Shown one piece after another: positions 25,718 to 35,238 of a stretch of DNA of 64,000 nucleotides. The stretch is taken from assembly GCF_026241095.1 (NCBI RefSeq), contig NZ_JAPFGB010000006.1:62001-126000 (forward strand), given 5' to 3'. The notes under the pieces are model-generated. The model was not told the DNA's origin. It did no database searches and worked only from the letters and a program-made list of their open reading frames with translations. This stretch comes from Saccharopolyspora sp. NFXS83. GTDB lineage: Bacteria; Actinomycetota; Actinomycetes; Mycobacteriales; Pseudonocardiaceae. Both the position numbers and the translations under genes were made by a program. Within the stretch, counting starts at the first letter, position 1, and each line of letters starts with the position of its first letter.

Positions 25718-25758
25718 GGACGGGGCCTTTCGGGCCGGCTGCTCGACGGGTCCGCGGC

Positions 25759-26796
25759 TCAGTCCAGTCTCAGGACGTCCGCCAGTACGGTTCCGGGCTC
25801 CGGGAGGCGGGACGGGGCGGGGCTGTCGTAGACGACGAGGACGTCGCCGTCGGGGAGGACGGCGACGCCTTCGGCGTGGTCGTCGCCCTCGCCGAAGGGC
25901 AGGTCGGCTTCGCGGACCAGCTCTTCGCCGCGCACCACGCCGGGGGCGTCGAGGCGGGCCGCGCCGGGCCAGCGGTACAGGCGCACCGGGCCGTCCAGGG
26001 CCATCGACGGCCCGGCCAGCACCAGCAGGTCGTCGCCGTCCGGGCACAGGTCGCGCACCCCGAGGCCGTCGAGGTCGAGGAAGTGCTTGGCGTAACGGTG
26101 GGGACCGTCGACCTTGCGCAGCACCAGCTCCCCGTCGTCCTCGCGCGGGGCGAGCCGCAGCACCACGGCCCAGCCGCGCAGCACCGGCCCGCGCAGGCCG
26201 AGGAAGACCCGCTCCGCGCCGGGGTCACCGTGCGCGGCGATGCCCTCGACGTCGAACCCGTTGTCCTTGCCGGGAATCGCGAGGAACGGGCTCAGGTGCG
26301 GATCGTCGGCGAGCAGTTCCCGCAGTCCCGGTTCGCCGAGCGCGGCGCTGCGCTCGCCGAGCGGGCCGCGGCGCACCGGGACGCCGTCGGCGGACAGCGC
26401 GACCCGGGCGAGGACCCGGCGGCTCGGCTCCGCCGACACGGTCGCCAGGCGCTTGGCGGCCTTCGCATCCGAGTGGTGCGCCTTGGGCTTCTTGCGCTTC
26501 GCGCTGTGCGAACCGACCGCCCACAGGAACGGTCCGCTTCGCGCCAAGCCCTCGATGTCGATCTCGTCGTCGGCCGCGCCGGGCAGTTCCAGCACCTCGG
26601 TCAGGTTGAACGAGGCGTGTTCGGCGTACTCCACCGGCCGGGCGCCGGTGCGCGTGAACCGTTCGACCGTGGAGGTCTCGTCGCCGCCGATCCACAGGTG
26701 CCTGCCGTCGGTGCGCACCGCGGACAGGTTGACGTGCGTCTCCGCGCGCACGGCATCCGCGTGGAAGCGCAGTGCGGCCGAACGTGTGATGCTCAT
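25759..26796 (-). CDS. DUF3616-family protein
   Basis: A 345-residue protein with recurrent short beta-strand motifs (HLWIGGDETSTVERF, DIEGLARSGPFLWAVGSHS, DGDDLLVLAGPSMALDG), fitting the DUF3616 beta-propeller-like family. The function is unknown. Residues 95-115 are a Lys-rich loop (KRKKPKAHH). The start is ATG 26796. It converges with the LLM gene and is separated by 151 bp from the KDG kinase, so it is not clearly part of the sugar-acid operon. Confidence 0.72.
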   Translation of the reverse strand: MSITRSAALRFHADAVRAETHVNLSAVRTDGRHLWIGGDETSTVERFTRTGARPVEYAEHASFNLTEVLELPGAADDEIDIEGLARSGPFLWAVGSHSAKRKKPKAHHSDAKAAKRLATVSAEPSRRVLARVALSADGVPVRRGPLGERSAALGEPGLRELLADDPHLSPFLAIPGKDNGFDVEGIAAHGDPGAERVFLGLRGPVLRGWAVVLRLAPREDDGELVLRKVDGPHRYAKHFLDLDGLGVRDLCPDGDDLLVLAGPSMALDGPVRLYRWPGAARLDAPGVVRGEELVREADLPFGEGDDHAEGVAVLPDGDVLVVYDSPAPSRLPEPGTVLADVLRLD

Positions 26797-26947
26797 GGTT
26801 CTTCGTACACCGGCCCTCACCCGTCAGCGCAGGGACCGGCGACCCCGATTCCGTCCCTGGGCCGAGAAAATCACGCCGGACCGCCACTTCGGACGAACGG
26901 GCCCACTCCGGACGACTCGCGCCACACGTCGCGCGGGCGGATCGGCT

Positions 26948-27868
26948 TCATGCGCGCCTGGGCAGCACCGAGTCGGCGACGATGGCGCCCGGATGCCGGA
27001 TCACCGTCGCCGCCAGCTCCTGCGCCCGCCGCGCGGCCTCGACCGGGGCCGCACCTGCGAGCCTTCCCGCCAGGTACGCCGCGTCGAACGCGTCCCCGGC
27101 CGCGGTGGAGTCCACGACGGTCTCCACCGGCACCGCCGGCAGCCGCACGGTCCTGGTGCCGTCGAGCACCACGCAGCCACTCGCACCGTCCTTCACCGCC
27201 ACGTCGGACACGCCCGCGGCGCGCAATCGCTCCACAGTGGATTCGGGGTCGGCGTCGGCGAACAGCGCCTGCTCATCGGAGAAGGTGGGCAGTGCGATCG
27301 AAGTCAGCTCCCACAGCTGCCGCACGTGCTCGGCGGCCTCCGCCGCATCCCGCCAGCCCGCCGGGCGGTAGTTGCTGTCGAACGCCACCCGGCCACCGCC
27401 GTCGCGGAACCGCACCAGCGCGGCGCGCAACCGCTTGCGGGCGCGAGGCGTGAGGATCTGCAGGCTGATCGCCGACAGGTACACCACGTCGTAGTCGCCG
27501 AACTCCGGTTCCGCACCGGAGTCCTCGTCGAACAGGCCGCGCGCCGCCGACTGCGAGCGGTAGTAGGTGAACGACCGCTCCCCGTGCTCATCGGTGCGCA
27601 CCAGGTAGAGGCCGGGCTGGGCGGCGGGCACGCGGCGGATCCGGTCGGTGCCGAGTCCTTCCGCGCGCATCGCCGCCAGGATCCGGTCGCTGTAGTGGTC
27701 GTCGCCGAGCAGCGTCGCGTAGTCCACCCGCAACCGATCCGGCGCGGTGACCCTGGACAGGTAGGTCGCGGTGTTGAACGTGTCGCCCGCGCAGCCCAGG
27801 GACAACGCGTCCCCGCCCCGGTGGGTGAGCTCGATCATGCACTCGCCGATCGCCAATACCCGGATCAC
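26948..27868 (-). CDS. kdgK: 2-Keto-3-deoxygluconate kinase (PfkB family)
   Basis: A 306-residue ribokinase-family enzyme. It begins VLAIGECMIELTHRG, has GCAGDTFNTATYLSR (the KDG kinase form of the sugar-binding start) and VDSTAAGDAFDAAYLAG with the catalytic Asp. It phosphorylates KDG to KDPG. The start is GTG 27868 with GGAGGG nearby. It is last of four same-strand genes (transporter, dehydrogenase, mannonate dehydratase, kinase). No KDPG aldolase is in the window. Confidence 0.85.
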   Translation of the reverse strand: MIRVLAIGECMIELTHRGGDALSLGCAGDTFNTATYLSRVTAPDRLRVDYATLLGDDHYSDRILAAMRAEGLGTDRIRRVPAAQPGLYLVRTDEHGERSFTYYRSQSAARGLFDEDSGAEPEFGDYDVVYLSAISLQILTPRARKRLRAALVRFRDGGGRVAFDSNYRPAGWRDAAEAAEHVRQLWELTSIALPTFSDEQALFADADPESTVERLRAAGVSDVAVKDGASGCVVLDGTRTVRLPAVPVETVVDSTAAGDAFDAAYLAGRLAGAAPVEAARRAQELAATVIRHPGAIVADSVLPRRA

Positions 27869-27947
27869 GCCCGGCCCTCCCTGTCGTACTGCGCCCCGGC
27901 GGACTCCGGGGCGGTCCACGCGATTCTCCCGCTGCGGCAACGCGTGC

Positions 27948-29162
27948 TCACCAGTCGTGCATCGAGCCGTCGCGCAGGCGGTTCACCGGCAGGTACTTCG
28001 GTTCGTACGGGTAGCGGGCGGCGGCCTCCTCGTCGATCTCCACGCCGAGGCCCGGCGCATCCCCCGGGTGCATGTACCCGTCGTGGAACGCGTAGTTCGT
28101 CTTGAACACCTCGCTCGCCGGTTCCAGGTGGCCCATGTACTCCTGGATCCCGAAGTTCGGCACCGTGATGTCCAGGTGCAGCGCCGAGGCGAACGAGATC
28201 GGCGAGAGATCGCCCGCACCGTGCGAACCGGTCCGCACCCCGTGCAGCGCCGCGAGGTCGAACACCTTGCGCAGGTGGGTGATGCCGCCGGTGTGCGACA
28301 CGGAGGTGCGGATGTAGTCGATCAGCCGCTCGGTGATCAGGTGCCGGCAGTCCCAGATGGAGTTGAACACCTCGCCCACCGCGACGGGCGTGGTGGTGTG
28401 CTGCCGGATCGTGCGGAAGGCCTCCTGGTCCTCCGCCGGGGTGGGGTCCTCGATCCAGAACATCCGGTAGGGCTCCAGCGACTTGCCCAGCTGCGCCGCC
28501 TCCAGCGGGGTCAGCCGGTGGTGCACGTCGTGCAGCAGGTGGAAGTCGTAGCCGAACCTCTCGCGGACCGCCCGCATCAGCTCCGGCGCGAATTCGAGGT
28601 AGGCCGGGGTGTGCCAGACGTTGTCCGAGGGCATCGCGGCGTCGGCCGGTTCGTAGGTCGCCCCGGTGCCCGGGTGGTGCAGCCCGTAGGTGCTCTCCAG
28701 CCCTGGGATCGCGGCCTGCACGCGGATCGCCCGGTAGCCCTGCTCGCGGTAGGCGGCCACGTCGTCGAGCAGCTCGTCCACGCTCTGCCCGCTGGCGTGG
28801 CCGTAGATCAGCACCCCGTCGCGGGCGGCGCCGCCGAGCAGGCGGTGCACCGGCAGTCCCGCCTCCTTACCGAGGATGTCCCACAGCGCGCAGTCCACGG
28901 CGGCGATCGCGGTCATCGTGACCGGGCCGCGGCGCCAGTACGCCCCGCGGTACAGGTACTGCCAGATGTCGTTGATGTGCGCCGAGTCCCGGCCGATCAG
29001 CAGCGGGCACACGTGGTCGCGCAGGTACGACGCCACCGCGAGCTCGCGGCCGTTGAGCGTGGCGTCGCCGAGCCCCGTCACCCCGTCCGCGGTGGTGATC
29101 TTCAGGGTGACGTAGTTGCGACCGGGGCAGGTCACGATGACTTCGGCGGCGGTGATCCTCAT
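27948..29162 (-). CDS. manD: D-mannonate dehydratase of the enolase superfamily (ManD-type)
   Basis: A 404-residue enolase-superfamily protein. [35 protein letters not shown] and [17 protein letters not shown] are near-verbatim ManD blocks. Catalytic regions [24 protein letters not shown] and [11 protein letters not shown] are intact. It dehydrates D-mannonate (some homologues use D-gluconate) to 2-keto-3-deoxygluconate for the adjacent kinase. Its ATG at 29162 overlaps the dehydrogenase stop (ATGA). Confidence 0.88.
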   Translation of the reverse strand: MRITAAEVIVTCPGRNYVTLKITTADGVTGLGDATLNGRELAVASYLRDHVCPLLIGRDSAHINDIWQYLYRGAYWRRGPVTMTAIAAVDCALWDILGKEAGLPVHRLLGGAARDGVLIYGHASGQSVDELLDDVAAYREQGYRAIRVQAAIPGLESTYGLHHPGTGATYEPADAAMPSDNVWHTPAYLEFAPELMRAVRERFGYDFHLLHDVHHRLTPLEAAQLGKSLEPYRMFWIEDPTPAEDQEAFRTIRQHTTTPVAVGEVFNSIWDCRHLITERLIDYIRTSVSHTGGITHLRKVFDLAALHGVRTGSHGAGDLSPISFASALHLDITVPNFGIQEYMGHLEPASEVFKTNYAFHDGYMHPGDAPGLGVEIDEEAAARYPYEPKYLPVNRLRDGSMHDW

Positions 29163-30181
29163 GCGGACTCCTCGGACAGGACGGCGATCTTCAAGTGGTC
29201 TCGTTCGGTCAGCGCGGTGCCGAGCGCCCGGTCGGCCTGCTCCAGCGGGAACCGGCTGGTCACCATCCGGGCCAGGTCGACGCGTCCCGAGCGCAGCAGG
29301 GACACGGCGGTCCGGAACGCCCCGGGGCCGTAGCGGAAGCACCCTCGCACGTCGATCTCCCAGCGCTGCGCCGCCGCCAGCAGGTCGGGTGCGGCGGGAC
29401 GGGCGGCGGGAATGCCGACGAGCGCCACGGCTCCGCCGGGCACCAGCGCCCCCAGGTTCACCGCCTCCGGCGCCCCGGAGCACTCCAGCTGCCGGTCGAA
29501 GCTCCCCGCTTCGGGCTGCTCCGCGGTGGTGTCGAGGACTTCGTCGGCTCCGGCGCCGGCGGCCGTCGCCAGCCGCCGCGCGTCCACGTCGGTGAGCACG
29601 ATGCGCGCCGCGCCCGCCGCCCGCGCCGCCGCCACGGCCAGCTGGCCGATCGGTCCTGCGCCGGTGACCAGCACCGATGATCCGCTCAGCACGTCGGCGC
29701 GGCGCACCGCCCAGCACGCCACCGCCAGCGGCTCGACCAGCGCGGACACCGCCGGGTCGACCTCGGCGGGCACCGGGTGCACCAGTTCCGCGTCCACGAC
29801 CAAGGTGCTGCGGAGGGTGCCGTGCACCGGCGGCGAGCCGAAGCAGCGGCCCGACGGGCACAGGTTGTACCGACCGGCCGCGCAGGTCGGGCAGCGGCGG
29901 CACGGCCGGGCTGGTTCGACGGCGACGGTCCTGCCGAGCAGGTCCGGGTCGGCGCCGTCGCCGAGTTCGGTGACCACTCCGGACGCCTCGTGCCCGAGCA
30001 CGGTCGGGCTGCGCAGCACGTTCGGCCCGTTGCGGCCCTCGGCGTAGTAGTGCAGGTCGCTGCCGCACAGGCCGGTCGCGCGCACGGCGACCCGCACGGC
30101 CCCCGGCCGCAGCGGTTCCGCTTCGACCTCTTCGACGCGCAGGTCGCGCACCCCGTGCAGGACGGCCGCTCGTTCGCTCAC
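29159..30181 (-). CDS. Zinc-dependent medium-chain dehydrogenase (idonate/sorbitol type)
   Basis: A 340-residue MDR enzyme. Catalytic zinc ligands are in [10 protein letters not shown] and LGHEASGVV. The structural zinc lobe is [16 protein letters not shown], and the NAD fold has [19 protein letters not shown]. Similar enzymes oxidise L-idonate, L-gulonate or polyols. Coupled to ManD and KDG kinase, it probably feeds a ketose acid or aldonate into the D-mannonate branch. GTG 30181 is preceded by AAAGGA. Confidence 0.83.
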   Translation of the reverse strand: MSERAAVLHGVRDLRVEEVEAEPLRPGAVRVAVRATGLCGSDLHYYAEGRNGPNVLRSPTVLGHEASGVVTELGDGADPDLLGRTVAVEPARPCRRCPTCAAGRYNLCPSGRCFGSPPVHGTLRSTLVVDAELVHPVPAEVDPAVSALVEPLAVACWAVRRADVLSGSSVLVTGAGPIGQLAVAAARAAGAARIVLTDVDARRLATAAGAGADEVLDTTAEQPEAGSFDRQLECSGAPEAVNLGALVPGGAVALVGIPAARPAAPDLLAAAQRWEIDVRGCFRYGPGAFRTAVSLLRSGRVDLARMVTSRFPLEQADRALGTALTERDHLKIAVLSEESA

Positions 30182-30269
30182 CGGATGATCCTTTCTCGAG
30201 TTCCGTTGCACCACAACGAGTCCTCCGGGTGTTCCGGACGGCGCCCCGCCGCCCCACCTGCTGCGCAGA

Positions 30270-31598
30270 TCACTCGGACGTCACCCGAACCGGCAGCGGT
30301 TCGACCTTGCGGATGAGCACGCCGTAGGAGAACGCGCCGATCAGGCCCAGCGCCCCGGACAGCACCAGCGGGGCCACGAAGGATCCGCCGGTGGCGGTCT
30401 GCAACACGCCGGTGACGATCGGGCCGATGAACCCGGCGATGTTCGACGCGCAGTTCTGGATGCCCGCCAGCGAGGAGACCTGGCCGGGTTGCGGCGCGAC
30501 GTCGGCGGGCAGCGAGGCCACCGAGGCGGCGCTGAACGCGAGGCTCGCGTACGAGACGGACAGCAGCACCACGGCCATCGCCGCGTTCGGCACCACGACC
30601 GCCAGCGCGATCACCGAGCTCAGCAGCATGCCGGGGATGAGGCAGGTCTTGCGCGCCTTGGTGAGGCTCCAGCCGCGCCGCACCAGGGAATCCGACACCC
30701 AGCCGCCGAGCAGGCTGCCGCCGATGGCCACCACGCCGGGGATGGCGCCGACGGTGCCCAGCTCCAGCAGGTCGAATCCCCGCGCCTGCACCAGGTAGCT
30801 GGGGAACCAGGTGATGAAGAAGAAGATGATGTAGTTCAGGCAGAAGAAGCCCAGCATCATCGCCCACACCGTGCGGTAGCGGAACAGGTCCCGCCAGCGG
30901 ACCTTCCGCTCGCCGTCCGAAGTGGACTCCTCACGGGCACCGCCCGCCCTGATGTAGGCGAGCTCTTCCTCGGTGACCCGCGGGTGGTCCTCCGGCTCGT
31001 GGTAGGCCCGCCACCACCACACCGCCCACAGCAGCGCCAGCACGCCGACCACGAGGAACGCGGCCCGCCAGCCCTCCCACGCGATGATCGCGGTGACGAC
31101 CGGCAGCGCGATCGCGGTGCCCGCCCGCGCCCCGTTGTCCCAGATGCTGTTGGCGAACGCTCGCTCCTGGCGCGGGAACCAGCGGGAGACGACCTTCGCC
31201 GAACCGGGGTAGCCGGTGGACTCGCCGATGCCCAGCAGGAACCGGAACACCAGCAGCGCGAGCAGCCCGGTGACCAGACCGGTCAGCATCGTCGCCACGC
31301 CCCACACCAGCGCGCCCAGCGCGAACGAGCGCTTCGCGCCGATCCGGTCGATCAGGACCCCGGCGGGCAGCTGGAAACCGGCGTAGGCCAGGAAGAACGT
31401 GCCGAGGATCAAGCCTTGCACGCTCGGGTCGAAACCGAGGTCGTGGTTCATCGAGGGCAGCGCCACGCTCAGCGCGGAGCGGTCGATGTAGTTGACCGAC
31501 AGGCCGACGAAGCACAGCAGGGCCATGCCCCAGCGCAGGTTGTTCGCGCGCCCCTTCGGACGGGCCGACCCGTCCGCGGCCTCGGATCGCACGGCCAT
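30270..31598 (-). CDS. MFS transporter, anion:cation symporter (ACS) family
   Basis: A 442-residue MFS protein of the hexuronate/galactonate ACS type: VNYIDRSALSVALPSM in TM1, GVLIDRIGAKRSF in loop 2-3 and GIGESTGYPGSAKVVSRWFP are hallmark sequences. It imports sugar acids with protons. ATG 31598 has GGAGGAG upstream. First gene of the sugar-acid operon, divergent from the IclR gene at 31758. Likely substrates are D-mannonate, glucuronate or a related aldonate. Confidence 0.88.
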   Translation of the reverse strand: MAVRSEAADGSARPKGRANNLRWGMALLCFVGLSVNYIDRSALSVALPSMNHDLGFDPSVQGLILGTFFLAYAGFQLPAGVLIDRIGAKRSFALGALVWGVATMLTGLVTGLLALLVFRFLLGIGESTGYPGSAKVVSRWFPRQERAFANSIWDNGARAGTAIALPVVTAIIAWEGWRAAFLVVGVLALLWAVWWWRAYHEPEDHPRVTEEELAYIRAGGAREESTSDGERKVRWRDLFRYRTVWAMMLGFFCLNYIIFFFITWFPSYLVQARGFDLLELGTVGAIPGVVAIGGSLLGGWVSDSLVRRGWSLTKARKTCLIPGMLLSSVIALAVVVPNAAMAVVLLSVSYASLAFSAASVASLPADVAPQPGQVSSLAGIQNCASNIAGFIGPIVTGVLQTATGGSFVAPLVLSGALGLIGAFSYGVLIRKVEPLPVRVTSE

Positions 31599-31654
31599 AG
31601 CTCCTCCTCGAGCCGACCCGCCTCCGCTCTCGGCGAGCGCCCGATCCAAGGGCG

Positions 31655-31689
31655 TTCCGATATGCGGAATGACGTTCTGATTTAGTGAA
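31655..31689. promoter_or_regulatory. Candidate IclR operators in the divergent promoter
   Basis: TTCCGatatgCGGAA (31655-31669) is a 5-5-5 inverted repeat, followed by GTTC-9-GAAC (31673-31689). They lie between the ACS transporter and the IclR gene. This is the expected place for a KdgR-like IclR repressor that responds to a sugar-acid intermediate. Confidence 0.45.
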
Positions 31690-31757
31690 CGGTAGCGTAA
31701 GGGGACGATCACCGGAAAATCAACGCCCCACCCCTCCACATCCGAAGGCGGTGCACC

Positions 31758-32501
31758 ATGACCTCCGGCGCCAGCGAAGGCAGCGCGCTGCGGACCCTGC
31801 GCGTGCTCGAAGCGGTGGCCCGGCCCGGCGGCCCGCACCGCCTCGGGGAGATCTCCGCCGCGACCGGCATCGCCAAGCCGAGCACCCACCGCATCCTCGG
31901 CGGCCTCACCGGTGCCGGATACGTCGTCGGCGACGGCGACGGCGCCTACGGACTCGGACCCCGCACCTACGCGCTGTCGGCCACCATCGCCTCGAGCGAG
32001 GACACCGGCGGGGACACCGTGCTGCGGCGCTTCCAGTCCGAGGTCGACCAGACGGTGCACGTCGCGCTGCGCAGCGGTGACCACGCGATCTACGTGCGCA
32101 AGGTCGACAGCGAAGGCCCGTACCGGATGGCCTCCCGGATCGGCGGCGTGCTGCCGTTGCACTGCACGGCGATCGGCAAGGCGATCCTGGCGCACCTGCC
32201 CGGCGAGGAGCGCGCGGGACTGCTGCGGGGCCTGCCCGCGCCCACCGAGCGCACGCTCACCGACCCGGCGGCCCTGGAACAGGAACTCGCGCAAGTCCGC
32301 GCTAACGGCTACGCCCTCGACGACGAGGAGAACGAGCGGACGATCCGCTGCATGGCCGCGCCGCTGCTGGATCGCGACGGGCGGCCCGTCGGAGGCGTGA
32401 GCATTTCGACGATCACCTTCCAGACGCCGAAAGAAGCCCTGCTGGGCCACTCCGCGCGACTCGTCGAGACCGCGGCGCTGCTGGCTCCCCTCTACACCTG
32501 A
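31758..32501 (+). CDS. IclR-family regulator of the sugar-acid operon
   Basis: A 247-residue IclR protein: HTH region HRLGEISAATGIAKPSTHRI, then effector domain blocks LPLHCTAIGKAILAHLPGEE and MAAPLLDRDGRPVGGVSIST. It is divergent from the transporter and most probably controls the transporter-dehydrogenase-manD-kdgK operon. The ligand, perhaps KDG, is inferred from the pathway. ATG 31758 follows GAAGG. Confidence 0.85.
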   Translation: MTSGASEGSALRTLRVLEAVARPGGPHRLGEISAATGIAKPSTHRILGGLTGAGYVVGDGDGAYGLGPRTYALSATIASSEDTGGDTVLRRFQSEVDQTVHVALRSGDHAIYVRKVDSEGPYRMASRIGGVLPLHCTAIGKAILAHLPGEERAGLLRGLPAPTERTLTDPAALEQELAQVRANGYALDDEENERTIRCMAAPLLDRDGRPVGGVSISTITFQTPKEALLGHSARLVETAALLAPLYT

Positions 32502-32870
32502 CGCCCGGTTCACGCTCCGCGGCGGCGCGGGTTTCGGCACACCCTCGGCGTCGAACTCCGGCGCTCCGGACGGCACCAGCTTTTTCAGGATCACAGCGCG
32601 AAAATCCGGCACCTGTCGCGCTCGTGCGGCGACCGCCCGCCACCGGATCGAAACCGTCCGGCAACCTCGGCGGTAGTACGCTCGGTGACCACATCGGCGA
32701 ACACGGATCAAGGCTGGTCTTGCGCTCCGCGCAACGCATCGCGACAGCGGAACGCCCGGCACGGCCCGCGCCCCGCCGCTCCGGTGATCACTCGATCCGG
32801 TGAGGCCGGGAACCGGGTGGAACGGGGCGGAGTCAGAACCGGTTGCCGCTCGGTGAAGGGAGTCACGTCA
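32502..32870. other. 369-base intergenic region
   Basis: Between the IclR gene and the next small gene. I see no RNA gene, repeat copy or clear hairpin. A minus-strand stretch reading ILKKLVPSGAPEFDAEGVPK looks protein-like but has no stop before entering the IclR antisense frame. Confidence 0.4.
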
Positions 32871-33101
32871 GTGGATCAAGTCCGCGCCCGGTTGCGCGGC
32901 GGGCCCGAGGACGGCCGCGAGGTCAGCGTCCCCGCCGACCACACCGGTCACCCCGTTCCGCGCATCACCGTGCCCGTCCGGCCGCAGACCCCGCCGCGCT
33001 GCGCGGCCGGGCCGCCACCGCTGCTGATCTACGAACGGTCCGGCTCGCACACCACGGACACCTGGGACTTCGAGTACGTCGGAGCCGAATCCCAGAACTG
33101 A
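32871..33101 (+). CDS. Small hypothetical protein (76 aa)
   Basis: Starts at GTG 32871 with GAAGGGAG eight bases upstream (VDQVRARLRGGPEDGREV). The protein has a Pro-rich centre and ends YERSGSHTTDTWDFEYVG. The 'RLRGGPEDGREV...' opening followed by a late Tyr-rich strand is a pattern of uncharacterised actinobacterial small proteins. No function can be suggested. It converges with the GNAT gene four bases away. Confidence 0.6.
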   Translation: MDQVRARLRGGPEDGREVSVPADHTGHPVPRITVPVRPQTPPRCAAGPPPLLIYERSGSHTTDTWDFEYVGAESQN

Positions 33102-33105
33102 GCCC

Positions 33106-33690
33106 CTACCGCCGCTCACCTCCTCGACCGCCCACCGCGCGCCACATCGGGTACAGGTCCGGACCGCCGGGGAGCTCGATCGGGCCCCCCAGGTCCGTGA
33201 AACCGAGCCGCGCATACAGCGCACGGCTCGCGAGGCTGCTCGCCTCCAGGTACGTCGGCAGCCCGGCACGGTCGTACTCCCGCAGGCTGGCCGCGAGCGC
33301 CGCCGTGCCGACTCCGGTGCGCTGGTGGTGCGGCGCCACCCCGATCAGCGACAGGTACCAGTGCGCTCCCACCGGGTGCCGGGCGCCGGTGAGCTCGCCG
33401 AGCACGCCGACCCGGTCGAGGAACGGTCCCGCCACCTCGGCCATCCGCCGTTCGCCCGCGTCGTCGAGCATCCGCGGCGGCTCCCCCTCGGTGCCGCGCA
33501 ACCACACCTCCACGACGGACTCGCCGGCCTTCACCGCGCCGACGCGGTCGGCGTGCTCGACGACCAGTCCGAACCAGTCGAGGTAGACCTGCTCGCGCGC
33601 GTCCGCGTCCGGCACCAGCCAGCAGGACACCGCGTCGTCGACGAACGCGCTGACCAGCGTCCTGACCCGCACGTCGGTTTCAGCCGGCAT
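33106..33690 (-). CDS. GNAT-family N-acetyltransferase
   Basis: A 194-residue acetyltransferase. The acetyl-CoA-binding core is YLSLIGVAPHHQRTGVGTAA, and the end reads EASSLASRALYARLGFTDLG, both typical GNAT motifs. ATG 33690 lies inside the 3' end of the permease gene (11-bp overlap), so the two are co-transcribed. The substrate is unknown; an amine or amino acid carried by the permease is possible. Confidence 0.83.
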   Translation of the reverse strand: MPAETDVRVRTLVSAFVDDAVSCWLVPDADAREQVYLDWFGLVVEHADRVGAVKAGESVVEVWLRGTEGEPPRMLDDAGERRMAEVAGPFLDRVGVLGELTGARHPVGAHWYLSLIGVAPHHQRTGVGTAALAASLREYDRAGLPTYLEASSLASRALYARLGFTDLGGPIELPGGPDLYPMWRAVGGRGGERR

Positions 33691-35197
33691 CGATGCGCTC
33701 CTCCGAACGGGGGATGGTGATCGATCGCGCGCCCATTCCGATGCGCGCGTAGGAATCCGGGTACCGGGACCGCAGCACCGCACCCCAGCCGAGTCCGGCC
33801 AGCACCACCGCCAGGTAGGCGCCCGGCAGCATCCAGGCCGCCGGATCACCGGGCGGCACCCCCAGCACGGTGCCGAACGAGCGGATCGTCAGGTGCAGGA
33901 CGCCGCCGAGCACCAGTGCGGCCAAGCTCGGCGCCAGCAGCGTCCGCCAGATCCCGTGCCCCGGCGCGGGTACCCGCAGGAAGTAGCCGACGACTGCCAG
34001 CGAAGTCGCCGTGACCAGCAGCAGCACGCCCAGCGCGCCTCCCGAGGCGCCCCAGAAGAACAAGTAGGTCACCGGGTCCCAGCCCGTCATCGCGAACAGC
34101 CCGACGACCAGCACCGTGAGCACGGACTGGGTCACCGAACCGGCGACCGGCGCCGAAGTGCGACTGCTGGTGGCGGCCAGCCCGCGCGGCCCGATGCCTT
34201 CGCGGCCGAGCGCGAAGAAGTAGCGCGCGCACACGTGGTGGAACGAGAGCATGCCCGCGAACAGGCTCGTCACGTACAGCGCGGATCCGGTCGTCACCAG
34301 TCCGGCGGGCAACCGGTCCGCCGCGAGCACGAACAGCAGCTCCGTGGAGTGCTCCTCGGCCTGCGCCACGATGTGCTCCGGCCCGGTGGCGACGGTCATC
34401 GCCCAGGTCGAGAACCCGTAGAGCCCGCCGATGACGACCAGCGACAGGTAGGTCGCGCGGCTGACCGTGCGGGGATCGCGCGCTTCCTCGGCCAGCACGG
34501 TGGAGTTCTCGAAGCCGATGAATCCGGTGAACGCGATCACCAGGATCACCCCGGCCGCACCGGTGCCCAGCTGCGCCGGGTTCAGCGTCGTCAGCGAGAC
34601 TCCTGGTTCGGCCGGGTCGGTGAGGAACGCGAGGTCGTAGAACAGGATCACGGCGATCTCGGCGATCAGCAGGACGCCCAGCACCCGCCCGTTGACGTCG
34701 ATGCGCAGCAGTCCCAGCAGCCCGACCAGGATCAGCCCGACCCCGGCGAACACCCACCACGGCAGGTCCGGGCCGCCCACCTGGCGCAGGAAGTCCGCCG
34801 CCCCCACCCCGAATCCGCCGACGAGGCTGATCTGGACCATGGTGTAGGCGAGCACCGCCACCCCGCCCGCGGCGGTACCGGGGATCCGGCCGAGCCCTTT
34901 GGCGATGTAGGCGTAGAAGGCACCCGCGTTCTCCACGTGCCGGGCCATCGTCACGTAGCCGACGGCGAATAGGCCGAGCACCAGGGCGATCGCCAGGTAA
35001 CCCACCGGGATGCCGGTGATGCCGGAGACCGCGAACCCGCTGACCGCTCCCCCGCCCACCACCGTCTCGGGTGCCGCTGCGGCGACGGTGAAGAAGATGA
35101 TCGACCACGTCCCGAGGCGGGAGGCGGCGAGCGAGTTCGACACCGGGCCGGTTCGGTGCGCGACCTCCACTGGCCTGGAGGTCTTGGGCGACGACAC
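33680..35197 (-). CDS. APC-superfamily amino acid/amine permease
   Basis: A 505-residue protein with about 12-14 hydrophobic segments. The N-terminal block TWSIIFFTVAAAAPETVVGG is followed by AFTGFIGFENSTVLAEEARD, the consensus amino-acid-permease motif in TM6. The start is GTG 35197 (VSSPKTS) near a GGGGAAG site. It lies 41 bp downstream of the GOLPH3-like gene and overlaps the acetyltransferase gene. Confidence 0.85.
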   Translation of the reverse strand: MSSPKTSRPVEVAHRTGPVSNSLAASRLGTWSIIFFTVAAAAPETVVGGGAVSGFAVSGITGIPVGYLAIALVLGLFAVGYVTMARHVENAGAFYAYIAKGLGRIPGTAAGGVAVLAYTMVQISLVGGFGVGAADFLRQVGGPDLPWWVFAGVGLILVGLLGLLRIDVNGRVLGVLLIAEIAVILFYDLAFLTDPAEPGVSLTTLNPAQLGTGAAGVILVIAFTGFIGFENSTVLAEEARDPRTVSRATYLSLVVIGGLYGFSTWAMTVATGPEHIVAQAEEHSTELLFVLAADRLPAGLVTTGSALYVTSLFAGMLSFHHVCARYFFALGREGIGPRGLAATSSRTSAPVAGSVTQSVLTVLVVGLFAMTGWDPVTYLFFWGASGGALGVLLLVTATSLAVVGYFLRVPAPGHGIWRTLLAPSLAALVLGGVLHLTIRSFGTVLGVPPGDPAAWMLPGAYLAVVLAGLGWGAVLRSRYPDSYARIGMGARSITIPRSEERIDAG

Positions 35198-35238
35198 GTT
35201 CTTTCTTCCCCTCGTTGTGCGGGTTCTGCGGACGGTGC

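Noticed and set aside
25216-27453. A 745-codon plus-strand frame over the LLM, DUF3616 and kinase genes
   Set aside because: It spans three genes on two strands in the wrong frame, with no recognisable domain.
32510-32600. Minus-strand stretch reading ILKKLVPSGAPEFDAEGVPK
   Set aside because: It looks protein-like, but no stop codon occurs before the frame enters the antisense of the IclR gene. A frameshifted remnant is possible but cannot be shown.
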